From Streptomyces sp. KL109B (GTDB lineage Bacteria; Actinomycetota; Actinomycetes; Streptomycetales; Streptomycetaceae), in the NCBI RefSeq assembly GCF_030766935.1, contig NZ_JASERL010000003.1, positions 496,001-560,000 on the forward strand: a DNA stretch of 64,000 nt. Direction: 5' to 3'. A model generated the notes under the pieces. The model saw only the letters and a program-made list of their open reading frames with translations, made no database searches and was not told where the DNA came from. Numbering within the stretch: the stretch's first letter is position 1; each line of letters begins with the position of its first letter. Shown in pieces: positions 56,515 through 64,000 of the stretch. Position numbers and translations under genes: made by a program.

Positions 56515-58059
56515 TCACTCGAAGCGCGCCGCGAGCAGCACCACGTCCTCCTCGCTGTCGGCCGTGTCGAGCCCGTCCGGGAGCACCGCGCGCAGCACGT
56601 GGTCGGAGATCGCCGCGGGGTCCTCGCGCAGCGCCTTGGGCACGCTCGCGGCGGCCGCGTGCAGCCGCGCGAAGGCGCGGTCCATGGGGTCGCCGGTGCG
56701 GCGCAGCAGGCCGTCCGTGTAGAGCAGAACGGTCTCGCCGGGTGCCGGGGTGATCTCGACGCTCGGGGCTTCCCAGCAGGCGAGCATCCCGAGGGGCGCG
56801 GACAGCGTCGTCTCGGCGTACTCGGTGCGCCGCTCGCCGATCACCAGGGGCGGGCTGTGCCCTGCGCCCGCGAGGACGATCTTGCGCTGGGCGGGCTCGC
56901 AGTAGGCGAACAGGGCGGTCGCGCTGCGCGCCGGCTCGGTCAGGCGCAACAGAAGCTCCAGGTCGGACAGGACCGCCACCGGGTCCTCGCCCTCCATCAC
57001 CGCGTACGCCCGGAGGGAGGCGCGCAGTCGGCCCATCGCGGCGACCGCGCTCGCGCCGGAGCCGCTGACCGAGCCGACCGCGAGCCCGAGCGCCCCTTCG
57101 GGCAGCGGCAGCGCGTCGTACCAGTCGCCGCCGCCGCGCGGCCCGGTGTGGTGCCGGGCGGCGAGCTGCACCCCGGCGACCCGGGGAAGGCGCGGCGGCA
57201 GCAGCTCGTCGGCGACGGTGCGCGACCACGCGCGCGTGCGCTCCAGTTCCAGGAGGCGGGCCAGGTGTTCGGTGGCGTAGGCCGTGTACAGGCCGATGAG
57301 GTGGCGCTGGCGCTCCACGGGCTCGGCCGGCTCGTCGTAGAGCCAGACCGCGGCGCCGAGCCGCCCCGCCGCCTCAGTGGCGAGCGGCAGCGCGTAGCTC
57401 GCGGCGTAGCCGAGGCGGGCGGCGACCTCGCGGTGGCGCGGGTCGAGCCCGTCCTCGGCGAGCAGGTCGGCGCGCGCCTCGGGCTCGGCGGACAGGCCGT
57501 CGAGGATCCGTCCGTACGAGGTCGCGCCGCGCGGCACCGTCTCGATGTGCCCGAGGTCGGGGCGGGACAGGCCGAGGCCGACGGTGGTGTCGGGGCCGCG
57601 CCCGTCGCCCGGTTCCAGGACGACGAGTCCGCGCCGGGCGCCCACCAGGGAGGCTCCGGCGCGCAGCAGTTCGTGCAGTGCGTCCTCGAGTGCGGCCGTG
57701 CGGGCCAGCCGTTCCGTGAGTTCGTGCAGGGTCGTGAGATCGGAGACCCAGCCCGCGAGCCGGTCCTGGATCACGGCTCCGGGGGCCGGGGCGGCGGGAG
57801 TGACTTGCGACACGGAGGGAGCGGGCGCGGCATTGGGGGCGGGAGGGGGAACCTGTCCAGGAGGGGAATCGATTCCGGCCACTTTCGGCAGGCGTGGGGT
57901 TGTCATGGCTTCCGGCTTTCCGGCCGGTGCAAATTGCTCATTAGCATCGCAAACCCCCATGTCATTCTGCGCCGCTAGCAATGTCTCCACATGTACACGG
58001 ACTCGTGAGGGGATGTCCAGCATTGTCCAGTTGAGATTGCCGGTGTCCGCCGTGGTCAC
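56515..58059 (-). CDS. GAF and SpoIIE-type PP2C serine phosphatase
   Basis: 514 residues. A Pro/Ala-rich linker (residues about 50-95) follows a short N-terminal segment. Then GAF domain (about 100-270), then a PP2C_SIG/SpoIIE phosphatase with acidic metal ligands in GPRGGGDWYDALPL, LLYTDGLL and DSEEDVVLLAARF. Dephosphorylates anti-anti-sigma factors in partner-switching. Possible network mates in the window are the RsbW-like proteins at 46185 and 61319 (inference). The start may be GTG 58059 or ATG 58023; neither has a ribosome-binding site. Confidence 0.88.
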   Translation of the reverse strand: MTTADTGNLNWTMLDIPSRVRVHVETLLAAQNDMGVCDANEQFAPAGKPEAMTTPRLPKVAGIDSPPGQVPPPAPNAAPAPSVSQVTPAAPAPGAVIQDRLAGWVSDLTTLHELTERLARTAALEDALHELLRAGASLVGARRGLVVLEPGDGRGPDTTVGLGLSRPDLGHIETVPRGATSYGRILDGLSAEPEARADLLAEDGLDPRHREVAARLGYAASYALPLATEAAGRLGAAVWLYDEPAEPVERQRHLIGLYTAYATEHLARLLELERTRAWSRTVADELLPPRLPRVAGVQLAARHHTGPRGGGDWYDALPLPEGALGLAVGSVSGSGASAVAAMGRLRASLRAYAVMEGEDPVAVLSDLELLLRLTEPARSATALFAYCEPAQRKIVLAGAGHSPPLVIGERRTEYAETTLSAPLGMLACWEAPSVEITPAPGETVLLYTDGLLRRTGDPMDRAFARLHAAAASVPKALREDPAAISDHVLRAVLPDGLDTADSEEDVVLLAARFE

Positions 58060-58568
58060 GCGACGTGTTCGGTAAAACGATCTCGGTTCTCATACGTGAT
58101 CCCATCCGTGATCCCCTCCCGATCTCGAGCCGATCCCGTTCGTTCGAAGTTGGCCAAAAAGTGCCCGAGGGAACGGCATATTGCAGTCCACTGGCATTGT
58201 TCAGCTGTGGTCAACAGAGCGTCATAGCGGCCGTGGTGGGTACGTAGTCGGTGAAGACCAGGGGCAGTTGGGATCCACCCGGAACCTGGTGACGGAGCCG
58301 GGCGTCATAACCATCGGCGACCGTGCCCCATCCTCCCGTGGCGGAGGCGGCGAGAAATACGCGGGACGGCAAACGCCAGGCGCCGCCACCCCACGCCAGG
58401 CTTTTAAAGGACACAGCAGGCGCTCGGACTATAGGGGTTCCCCCTGCCTCAGGCCGGCGGTTCAGGCTGGGGTGTGGCGCTCCAACACGTACGCGCAGTG
58501 ACTGATCGACACATGGTGTGATGTGGCCCATAGCGTTCTCTTCGGTCTACGGAAAGGAACGAGCGCTC
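58060..58568. other. 509-bp intergenic region
   Basis: Lies between divergent genes. It contains direct repeats of CGTGATCCC (about 58098-58118) and ACTATAGGGG (about 58428-58437) with a following GGGGTTCCCC. Several frames open but none shows coding bias. No known riboswitch core was recognised. Confidence 0.5.
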
Positions 58569-59264
58569 ATGCGCGAGATCCTCGGAAGGCGACGCAGGCT
58601 CCTGTCCAGGCGTGACAACGGGAAGTCTGACCTGATCAGTGCGGCCCTCACGTTCGCGACAGCGTGGCAGTGGCCGGTCCTGCCGGGCATAGGGCTCGAG
58701 GCGGGCGGCCGTCGCGACGGCGTCCGCTGCGCCTGCCCCGACCCGGAGTGCACGGTGCCCGGCGCGCACCCCTTCGACCCGGGACTGCTCGCCGCGACGA
58801 CCGATGAGCGCATGGTCCGCTGGTGGTGGACCAACCGTCCCCAAGCGCCGATCGTGCTCGCCACCGGTGCCCCCGCCGGGACCTCATCGGGGCGCGCGCC
58901 CTGCGCCGTGAGCCTCCCGGCCGTCGCGGGCGCCCGCGCACTCGCGGCGCTCGACCGCAGGGACGTCCGGCTCGGCCCGGTGATCGCGACGCCGGAGCGG
59001 CTCGCGATCCTCGTGGCGCCGTACTCGCTGGAGCAACTCGGCGAACTCCTCTACGCGCAGGACTTCGTGCCCGGCTCGTTGCGCTTCCACGGGGACGGCG
59101 GCTATCTCGCGTTGCCGCCGTCGATCTCGGGCGCGGGACAGGTGCGTTGGGAGCGCGCGCCGCTGCCGGGGTCGGCCGCCCCGTGGGTGCCGGACGTGGA
59201 GGCCGTGGTCGGCACGCTCGTCGACACCCTCACTCGTACGGGTGTGAGCGCGCCCGAGTTGTAG
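58569..59264 (+). CDS. Prim-Pol (DNA primase/polymerase, N-terminal) domain protein, probably inactive
   Basis: 231 residues. Resembles the bifunctional primase/polymerase fold: AALTFATAWQWPVLPG, a Cys/His cluster CACPDPECTVPGAHP, TTDERMVRWWWTNRPQAPIVLATG, GDGGYLALPPS. The acidic DxD/E that should follow the GxATG strand is not evident; the place reads CAVSLPAVAG. Full-length primpols also have a helicase domain, absent here. Possibly a regulatory DNA/nucleotide-binding paralogue. AAGGA lies 10 nt before the ATG. Confidence 0.72.
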   Translation: MREILGRRRRLLSRRDNGKSDLISAALTFATAWQWPVLPGIGLEAGGRRDGVRCACPDPECTVPGAHPFDPGLLAATTDERMVRWWWTNRPQAPIVLATGAPAGTSSGRAPCAVSLPAVAGARALAALDRRDVRLGPVIATPERLAILVAPYSLEQLGELLYAQDFVPGSLRFHGDGGYLALPPSISGAGQVRWERAPLPGSAAPWVPDVEAVVGTLVDTLTRTGVSAPEL

Positions 59265-59308
59265 CGGAATCGGGCGCGCGGCGGGCCGGTTGGTGGGGTG
59301 TGCGCCGA

Positions 59309-59314
59309 TATGTT
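59309..59314 (+). promoter_or_regulatory. Candidate -10 for leaderless transcript
   Basis: TATGTT (TANNNT) ends 6 nt before the ATG at 59321 and no ribosome-binding site is present. Confidence 0.5.
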
Positions 59315-59320
59315 CGGTGC

Positions 59321-60001
59321 ATGCCTGCCGCGCCGCCTTCCTCCCGACTCCGTCTGTACGGCCTGATCGCCGTGGTGGTTCTCACAGCGGCGCTCCCGCT
59401 GGCTGGCGCGTCCGCGGGGCCGGTGGACGACGAGCGGCCGACGCGCCCGGCGGCCGCCGGGGCCGGCCCCACCGAAGCGCCCGGGACGGAGGCCGAGGCC
59501 GACACCGCGGACAGGGCGAGCGACGAGCGGGACGACAAGCCGTCGCAGGCGGGCGACGAGCGGGACGGCAAGCCGTCGCAGACGGGCGACGAGCGGGACG
59601 GCAAGACGTCGCGACAGGAGTCCGGAAAGCCCTCCCTGCTGACCGGTCTCGGCCTGACCACCGAGGCCCACTGCGGCCCCCAACTGGCCGCCCCGGAAGG
59701 CATCGAGGCGCAGACCTGCGTGCTGATCCACGGGCGCGACACCTGGGCGCGCACCTACTACCGCAACGCGACGGGCTCCGTGCTGAACGCCGTACTGACC
59801 CTGATGGCACCCGGCGGACGCACGGTGCAGCTGCACTGTGCGGTGGGCGCGGAGGACGAGCCGGGGATGTGCGAGACACCGCGGGAGCGTACGCGGGGAA
59901 AGCCCGGCGAGTACGCGGCGGTGGCGGAGTACGCGAAGGGCGGGGAAGGCCCGCTGCTGCTGCGCTCCGGAAGCAACTCGGCGCCCTCGCACGGGGGTTG
60001 A
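59321..60001 (+). CDS. Secreted hypothetical protein with 11-residue repeats
   Basis: 226 residues. Signal peptide about 1-32 (LYGLIAVVVLTAALPLAGASAG), then a low-complexity Asp/Glu/Lys/Pro region with three repeats of DERDxKPSQxG (33-bp DNA units at 59522-59620), and a small folded domain with four Cys (AHCGPQ, QTCVLIH, LHCAVG, GMCETP) likely to form two disulfides. No enzyme motif. Cell-surface or secreted role inferred. Confidence 0.72.
   Translation: MPAAPPSSRLRLYGLIAVVVLTAALPLAGASAGPVDDERPTRPAAAGAGPTEAPGTEAEADTADRASDERDDKPSQAGDERDGKPSQTGDERDGKTSRQESGKPSLLTGLGLTTEAHCGPQLAAPEGIEAQTCVLIHGRDTWARTYYRNATGSVLNAVLTLMAPGGRTVQLHCAVGAEDEPGMCETPRERTRGKPGEYAAVAEYAKGGEGPLLLRSGSNSAPSHGG
59522..59620 (+). 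repeat. Three 33-bp tandem repeats
   Basis: Three units begin GACGAGCGGGACG and encode DERDDKPSQAG, DERDGKPSQTG and DERDGKTSRQE. Internal to the secreted protein. Confidence 0.9.
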
Positions 60002-60042
60002 GCCCGGCGGGCACGGGGCGAACGCGGAGCGGACATGGAAGC

Positions 60043-60082
60043 GCCCGGTTGCTGGCGACGGGGGATGCACCAGCAACCGGGC
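60043..60082 (+). terminator. Hairpin terminator after the secreted protein
   Basis: GCCCGGTTGCTGG (60043-60055) and CCAGCAACCGGGC (60070-60082) form a perfect 13-bp stem with a 14-nt loop, 42 bp after the stop. Confidence 0.85.
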
Positions 60083-60228
60083 TACTTGAACGGTAACAAG
60101 AGATCGGCGGTTAGCAAATTCGATCTCTTCTATTCGGACATGGATTTACCTGCAACTACCGGGAGTTGTGACCCGGCTCACCCTGTGGTTCGGGCTGACC
60201 GGTCGGTCAGCCCGAGGAGAGCCGTGCG

Positions 60229-61215
60229 TCAGCTGAGCGTCACCTGGCGGTTGGTGAGGCCCCCGCGCGCGCGGCGCTCGTCCGGGGTCAGCGGGGCGTC
60301 CGTGGCCAGCGCGGCCGCGAGCCGCTCGGCGAACTCGGCGGCCGGCTTCTCGACGTCCTCCGCCCGCACCTCGCTGGGCAGGTCCCAGACCGGCACGGTC
60401 AGGCCGTGCGCCCTGAAGGAGCCCACCAGGCGGGTGCCCTCGCCGAGCGAGGACGTGCCCGCCGCGTGCAGCCGCGCCAGCGCGTCGAGCAACTTCTCCT
60501 CGGCGTGCGGCATGACCCACCGGAGGTGGTTCTTCTCCGGCGTCTCGCACCAGTAGGCGCTGTCCACGCCGGTGAGCTTCACCGTGGGAATGGCCGCGGC
60601 GTTGGCCCGCTCCAGGGAGGCGGCGACCTCGCCCGTCGCGTTCTCCGAGTCCGGAACCCAGAATTCGAAGCCCGTGTGCACGACCGGCTCGAAAACGCCG
60701 TCGGAGGCGAGTACGTCCTGAAGGCGCGGACCGTCGGCCGGCGCCCGGCGCGTCTGCACCGGATTGCCCGGCTCCGCCTCCAGCGCGCGCAGCAGGGTGT
60801 CGGCCAGATCGCGGCTGATGTCCCCGGACGGCGTGTCGTTCTGCAGGCCGAGCAGGACCGAGCCGTCGTCGCGGCGCAGTGCGGGCCAGGCCATGGGCAG
60901 CACGGTGGCGAGCGTCACCGAGGGAACGCCATCGGGCAGCCCGTTCTTCAAGGTCAGCTCGACCGTCGCGGCGGGCACCAGCTCGCGCAGCGCCACCCAG
61001 TCGCCCTCGCCGGGCAGGCCCTCGAAGGGGCGCTGCACCAGCTCGGTCACGGCGTGCGCGGCGACCCGGCCGTGGCACGCCTTGTAGCGGCGACCGCTGC
61101 CGCAGGGGCAGGGTTCGCGGGCACCGACGACCGGGAAGTTCCCCTCAGCGCCTCCTGCGCGGGCGCCATCGGTGACGTGCGGCTTGCCCTTGGTCTGCGG
61201 GCGCTTCTTGGCCAT
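60229..61215 (-). CDS. SEC-C motif protein (DUF5926-like)
   Basis: 328 residues. A basic N-terminal tail (MAKKRPQTKGKP) leads to a SEC-C zinc motif PCPCGSGRRYKACHG (about 34-50), then a domain with LLRALEAEPGNPVQTRRAPADG and FEFWVPDSENATGEVA. SEC-C binds zinc and often contacts proteins or ribosomes, as in the SecA tail. The rest matches no enzyme I can name. GGGAG precedes ATG 61215 by 9 nt. Confidence 0.82.
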   Translation of the reverse strand: MAKKRPQTKGKPHVTDGARAGGAEGNFPVVGAREPCPCGSGRRYKACHGRVAAHAVTELVQRPFEGLPGEGDWVALRELVPAATVELTLKNGLPDGVPSVTLATVLPMAWPALRRDDGSVLLGLQNDTPSGDISRDLADTLLRALEAEPGNPVQTRRAPADGPRLQDVLASDGVFEPVVHTGFEFWVPDSENATGEVAASLERANAAAIPTVKLTGVDSAYWCETPEKNHLRWVMPHAEEKLLDALARLHAAGTSSLGEGTRLVGSFRAHGLTVPVWDLPSEVRAEDVEKPAAEFAERLAAALATDAPLTPDERRARGGLTNRQVTLS

Positions 61216-61318
61216 CTTGGGTGTCTCCCGGATACGGCTCTCGTACGTACGGCGCGAGCCTAGCCGCTCGTACTGACAACGAGTGGATTCGGCCCAACTG
61301 GCCGCGCCCGGGCGGCTT

Positions 61319-61957
61319 TCAGCGCAGCTCGTCGAGCGCGTCGGAGAAGTCAAGGCCCGCCAGGTCCGCGACGGGTGGCGCGGCCACCCGCGAGACGAAG
61401 TCGTCCCGGCGCTCCGCAGCGGCCTCCGCGTGCACGTCCTTGTGGACGATCACCCAGACGGTGACCTCGCCGCGAAACCCGTCCCGTACGCCCCAGTCGT
61501 CGGCGAGCGCCGAGATGATGTTGAGCCCGCGGCCGCCGTGCGCCGTGACCGACGGGGTGGCCGGAACCGGGCGGGTGGGCCCGCCGCCGTCCGTCACCTC
61601 GACCGTGAGACAGCCCCGGTCGTCGACGCGCCACGCGGCGCGTACGTCTCCGTCGCCCGCCAGATCGTCGCCGAGCGGCCTGCCGTGCCGACACGCATTG
61701 CTGAGCAGTTCCGAAAGGATGAGTACCGCATCGTCGATGACCGATTCCGGTACGCCACTGATGCGCAGCTGTTCACGCATGCGACGCCTTGCCGCACCCA
61801 CGCCCGCAGGGCCATGGGGAACGGCCATGCTCGACGACGCGGGCACCTCCTGTGCCACCACCAACGCCACCCCCGAGACCTCCTTTGCCCCACGCCACCG
61901 TGTGAATGCCCCAATGGACTGGACCGGAAACCGGCCACTTCGCTTCCAGTGACGCAC
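61319..61957 (-). CDS. RsbW-like ATP-binding protein
   Basis: 212 residues. HATPase domain with N box LILSELLSNACRHG, G1 VTDGGGPTRPV and G2 HGGRGLNIISALADDWGV. Member of the anti-sigma/serine-kinase class numerous in Streptomyces. N-terminal 45 residues and the C-terminal 35 residues are extra. The GTG start has no clear ribosome-binding site. Partners unknown. Closest functional association in the window is the SpoIIE-type phosphatase at 56515. Confidence 0.85.
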   Translation of the reverse strand: MRHWKRSGRFPVQSIGAFTRWRGAKEVSGVALVVAQEVPASSSMAVPHGPAGVGAARRRMREQLRISGVPESVIDDAVLILSELLSNACRHGRPLGDDLAGDGDVRAAWRVDDRGCLTVEVTDGGGPTRPVPATPSVTAHGGRGLNIISALADDWGVRDGFRGEVTVWVIVHKDVHAEAAAERRDDFVSRVAAPPVADLAGLDFSDALDELR

Positions 61958-62065
61958 TCGTGACGATCGAATACGGTCCGAACGCGCCGGGGCACACCCT
62001 GTGACGACACGAGAGGAAAGTGGCCGGATTCGGTCCCTGGGGCAGTTCTGGCGCCGGGGCCCGCC

Positions 62066-62905
62066 TCAGGACCTGCCGAGTCGGCTCAGCACCGCCGCCG
62101 GCCGGTTGGTGATGATCGCGTCGACGCCCAGGCTCGCGCAGAGGTCGATGTCCTCGGGTTCGTCCACCGTCCAGACGTGGATCCCGTGCCCCGCGCGCGC
62201 GAGCTTCTCGACGTACGCGGGGTGGCCCCGCACGATCCGGATGCTGGGCGCCGCGATGTGCACGCCCTTGGGGAGGCGCCCTTCGCGGTGGCGGGGCGAG
62301 ACGAACTGCATCAGGTAGACCGTCGGCAGCGTCGGGGACGCCTCCTGGACGCGCAGCAAGGAGCGCGCGGAAAAGCTCATCACGCGCACGCGCGAGGGCC
62401 CTTCGGGCGGCGGGGCGTCCAGGCCGAACCGCTTGAGCAGGAGCAGCAGCCGCTCCTCGACCTGCCCCGCCCACCGCGTGGGGTGCTTGGTCTCGATCGC
62501 CAGCTCCACCGGGCGCTCCGCGTCGGTCACCAGCTCCAGGAGGCGCTCCAGCGTCAGTACGGAGGTGTCGGCGGAGGTCTCGGCGGAGGTCTCGGCCGCG
62601 CCGCCCGTCCAGTCGGGCCCCTCCTCGTGGTCCTTCCAGGAGCCGAAGTCGAGGGCGGCGAGGTCCGAGAGTTCCAGTGCGGAGACGGCTCCGCGCCCGT
62701 TCGACGTACGGTTGACGCGACGGTCGTGCACGCATACGAGGTGACCGTCCGCCGTGAGCCGCACATCGCATTCAAGGGCGTCCGCACCGTCCTCGATCGC
62801 CTTCTTGTAGGCGGCCAGTGTGTGCTCGGGGGCATCCTGAGAGGCACCGCGGTGGGCGACGACCTGGATGCGCTGTTGTCGTCGCTGCTGTCGTGCGAGG
62901 GTCAC
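62066..62905 (-). CDS. Glycerophosphodiester phosphodiesterase
   Basis: 279 residues. The GDPD TIM-barrel motifs are HRGASQDAPEHTLAAYKKAIEDGADALECDVRLTADGHLVCVHD (HR, E, D and H of the active site), followed by ELAIETKHP and a late HVWTVDEPEDI. It hydrolyses glycerophosphodiesters to glycerol-3-phosphate and an alcohol. No signal peptide, so cytoplasmic. GTG 62905 is chosen; no strong ribosome-binding site. An acidic insertion, AAETSAETSADTS, lies mid-protein. Confidence 0.9.
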   Translation of the reverse strand: MTLARQQRRQQRIQVVAHRGASQDAPEHTLAAYKKAIEDGADALECDVRLTADGHLVCVHDRRVNRTSNGRGAVSALELSDLAALDFGSWKDHEEGPDWTGGAAETSAETSADTSVLTLERLLELVTDAERPVELAIETKHPTRWAGQVEERLLLLLKRFGLDAPPPEGPSRVRVMSFSARSLLRVQEASPTLPTVYLMQFVSPRHREGRLPKGVHIAAPSIRIVRGHPAYVEKLARAGHGIHVWTVDEPEDIDLCASLGVDAIITNRPAAVLSRLGRS

Positions 62906-63155
62906 CGCGTCATGGTGCCACCGCGCGGTGGGTACGCGAGAAAAGTTCGGCCTTGCGGATGCGTCCGTTTTGCCGGACGTAAAGGATGGCAGGGGACGCA
63001 CAGGATCGCCTTACGGCGGCCTGACGTCCCGTGGGAAAGGCTGACGACGTACAACAGCACAAGTGGACCCTGACAGGACCATGCCGGGACGGCGCGTGAG
63101 CGCGCCCAGACAGGATGGACCGGCGACGACAGCCGTGGATCGAGGAGAGAAAGCT

Positions 63156-64000
63156 GTGAGCACCGAGAACGAGGGCACCGAGGTACCCCCGGCCCCGTCC
63201 GCACCTCCTGTGCCGGTGGACGCTCCCGCTGCTCCCGCGCCGGCGCCCCAGGGGGCCGGACATGACCCTGCGAGCCAGCAGACGCAGCCCGCCGACCACG
63301 GGGCGCCCGGAGCGCCCGCGGCGTCCGCCGCGCCCTCCGGGCCCGCTTCCGGCGTGCCGGGCGCGGCGGGCCCCGCCCACGGCGGCGACTGGCCGCCCCC
63401 GCCGCCCGCCATGCCCGCCTACGGGTCGGGCGGTGGCGGTGGTGGCTGGGGCGCCTCCTACCAGCCGCCGCAGCCCAAGCCGGGCGGCCGTCGCGGCGGC
63501 CTGCTCGCCGGTGTCATCGCGGCGGCGCTGATCGCGGGCGCGGCCGGCGGCGGCGTGGGCTACTGGGCGGCCGAGCGGGGCGACGGGTCGAGCACCGGCT
63601 CGACCACCGTCTCCGCCTCCAACCCGGCGGACCTGAAGCGCGACAAGGGCACCGTCGCGGGCATCGCCGCCAAGGCGCTGCCCAGCACGGTCACCATCGA
63701 GGCCGAGGGCAACAGCGGCGAGGGCGGCACCGGCACGGGCTTCGTGTACGACAAGCAAGGCCACATCCTCACCAACAACCACGTGGTGGCGGAGGCCGCC
63801 GACGGCGGCAAGCTGTCGGCGACGTTCTCGAACGGCAAGAAGTACGACGCCGAGGTGATCGGCAAGGCGCAGGGCTACGACGTCGCGGTCATCAAGCTCA
63901 AGAACGCGCCGGACGACCTGAAGCCGCTCACCCTCGGCAATTCCGACCAGGTCGCGGTCGGCGACTCGACCATCGCGATCGGCGCGCCCTTCGGCCTGTC
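63156..64000 (+). CDS. HtrA/DegP-like serine protease, N-terminal part (runs off the window)
   Basis: 281 residues visible. A Pro/Ala-rich cytoplasmic region (1-110) is followed by one membrane helix (LLAGVIAAALIAGAAGGGVGYWAA, about 112-136) and a trypsin-like domain. Catalytic H209 is in LTNNHVV and D242 in YDVAVIKL; the Ser lies beyond the window. A PDZ domain is expected afterwards. It would degrade or refold damaged exported proteins. GTG start with GAGGAGA upstream. Confidence 0.93.
   Translation, partial: MSTENEGTEVPPAPSAPPVPVDAPAAPAPAPQGAGHDPASQQTQPADHGAPGAPAASAAPSGPASGVPGAAGPAHGGDWPPPPPAMPAYGSGGGGGGWGASYQPPQPKPGGRRGGLLAGVIAAALIAGAAGGGVGYWAAERGDGSSTGSTTVSASNPADLKRDKGTVAGIAAKALPSTVTIEAEGNSGEGGTGTGFVYDKQGHILTNNHVVAEAADGGKLSATFSNGKKYDAEVIGKAQGYDVAVIKLKNAPDDLKPLTLGNSDQVAVGDSTIAIGAPFGL

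Noticed and set aside
58150..58560. Riboswitch before the prim-pol-like gene
   Set aside because: No conserved core of TPP, cobalamin, SAM, glycine or c-di-AMP (ydaO) type could be found.

Overview
This is a stretch of Streptomyces chromosome, close to the replication origin. The evidence is very high third-position GC, GTG and TTG starts, the Streptomyces-specific ssgR/ssgA pair, perfect copies of the actinobacterial ParB site GTTTCACGTGAAAC, DnaA-box clusters, and a gene order that I recall from the S. coelicolor core around SCO3918-SCO3977 (memory, not a search). Nearly all of it is core chromosome. The exception is a decayed patch at about 46.8-53.5 kb.

Region 1 (1-8 kb): the end of a globin/flavohemoprotein-type reductase, a Nudix hydrolase, a LysR regulator, a PLP lyase and the phosphatase PtpA. 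Next come a small holin-like membrane protein, a cupin, the sporulation pair ssgR/ssgA and a YibE/F membrane protein. Region 2 (8-15 kb): a TPP riboswitch driving thiC, two less characterised genes, a LacI regulator and a HisC-like aminotransferase. Region 3 (15-24 kb): cydA-cydB-cydDC for cytochrome bd behind a textbook Rex operator, then a DevS/DosS-like GAF histidine kinase and an M23 peptidase. Region 4 (24-31 kb): a HAD phosphatase, an F420-type LLM oxidoreductase, a MerR regulator, and a translationally coupled operon of M24 peptidase, EphD-like hydrolase/dehydrogenase and metal-dependent hydrolase.

Region 5 (31-40 kb): a four-gene ABC export operon, a HAD phosphatase, serS and pheA. 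A cluster of about seven DnaA boxes lies between serS and pheA. Region 6 (40-46 kb): the extracytoplasmic copper-trafficking cluster, read leftwards as ycnI, sco, ecuC, copCD and dtpA (Tat-exported DyP peroxidase). Region 7 (46-54 kb): a decayed accessory patch with an integrase C-terminal remnant, two GAF/ANTAR-type proteins, a frameshifted XRE regulator with its DUF397 partner, a heptad-repeat coiled-coil protein and a broken ABC ATPase. Region 8 (54-64 kb): TetR, pepP, a SpoIIE-type phosphatase, a prim-pol-like protein, a secreted protein, a SEC-C protein, an RsbW-like ATPase, a GDPD and the start of an HtrA protease.

The most striking features are regulatory. A perfect parS lies inside the variable arm of the thiC TPP riboswitch, and a second perfect parS forms the first codons of cydDC. 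DnaA boxes cluster in two intergenic gaps. TTA (bldA-dependent) codons occur in the adjacent LysR and PLP-lyase genes. Several genes carry a TANNNT hexamer exactly 6-7 nt before the start codon, which suggests leaderless transcripts.
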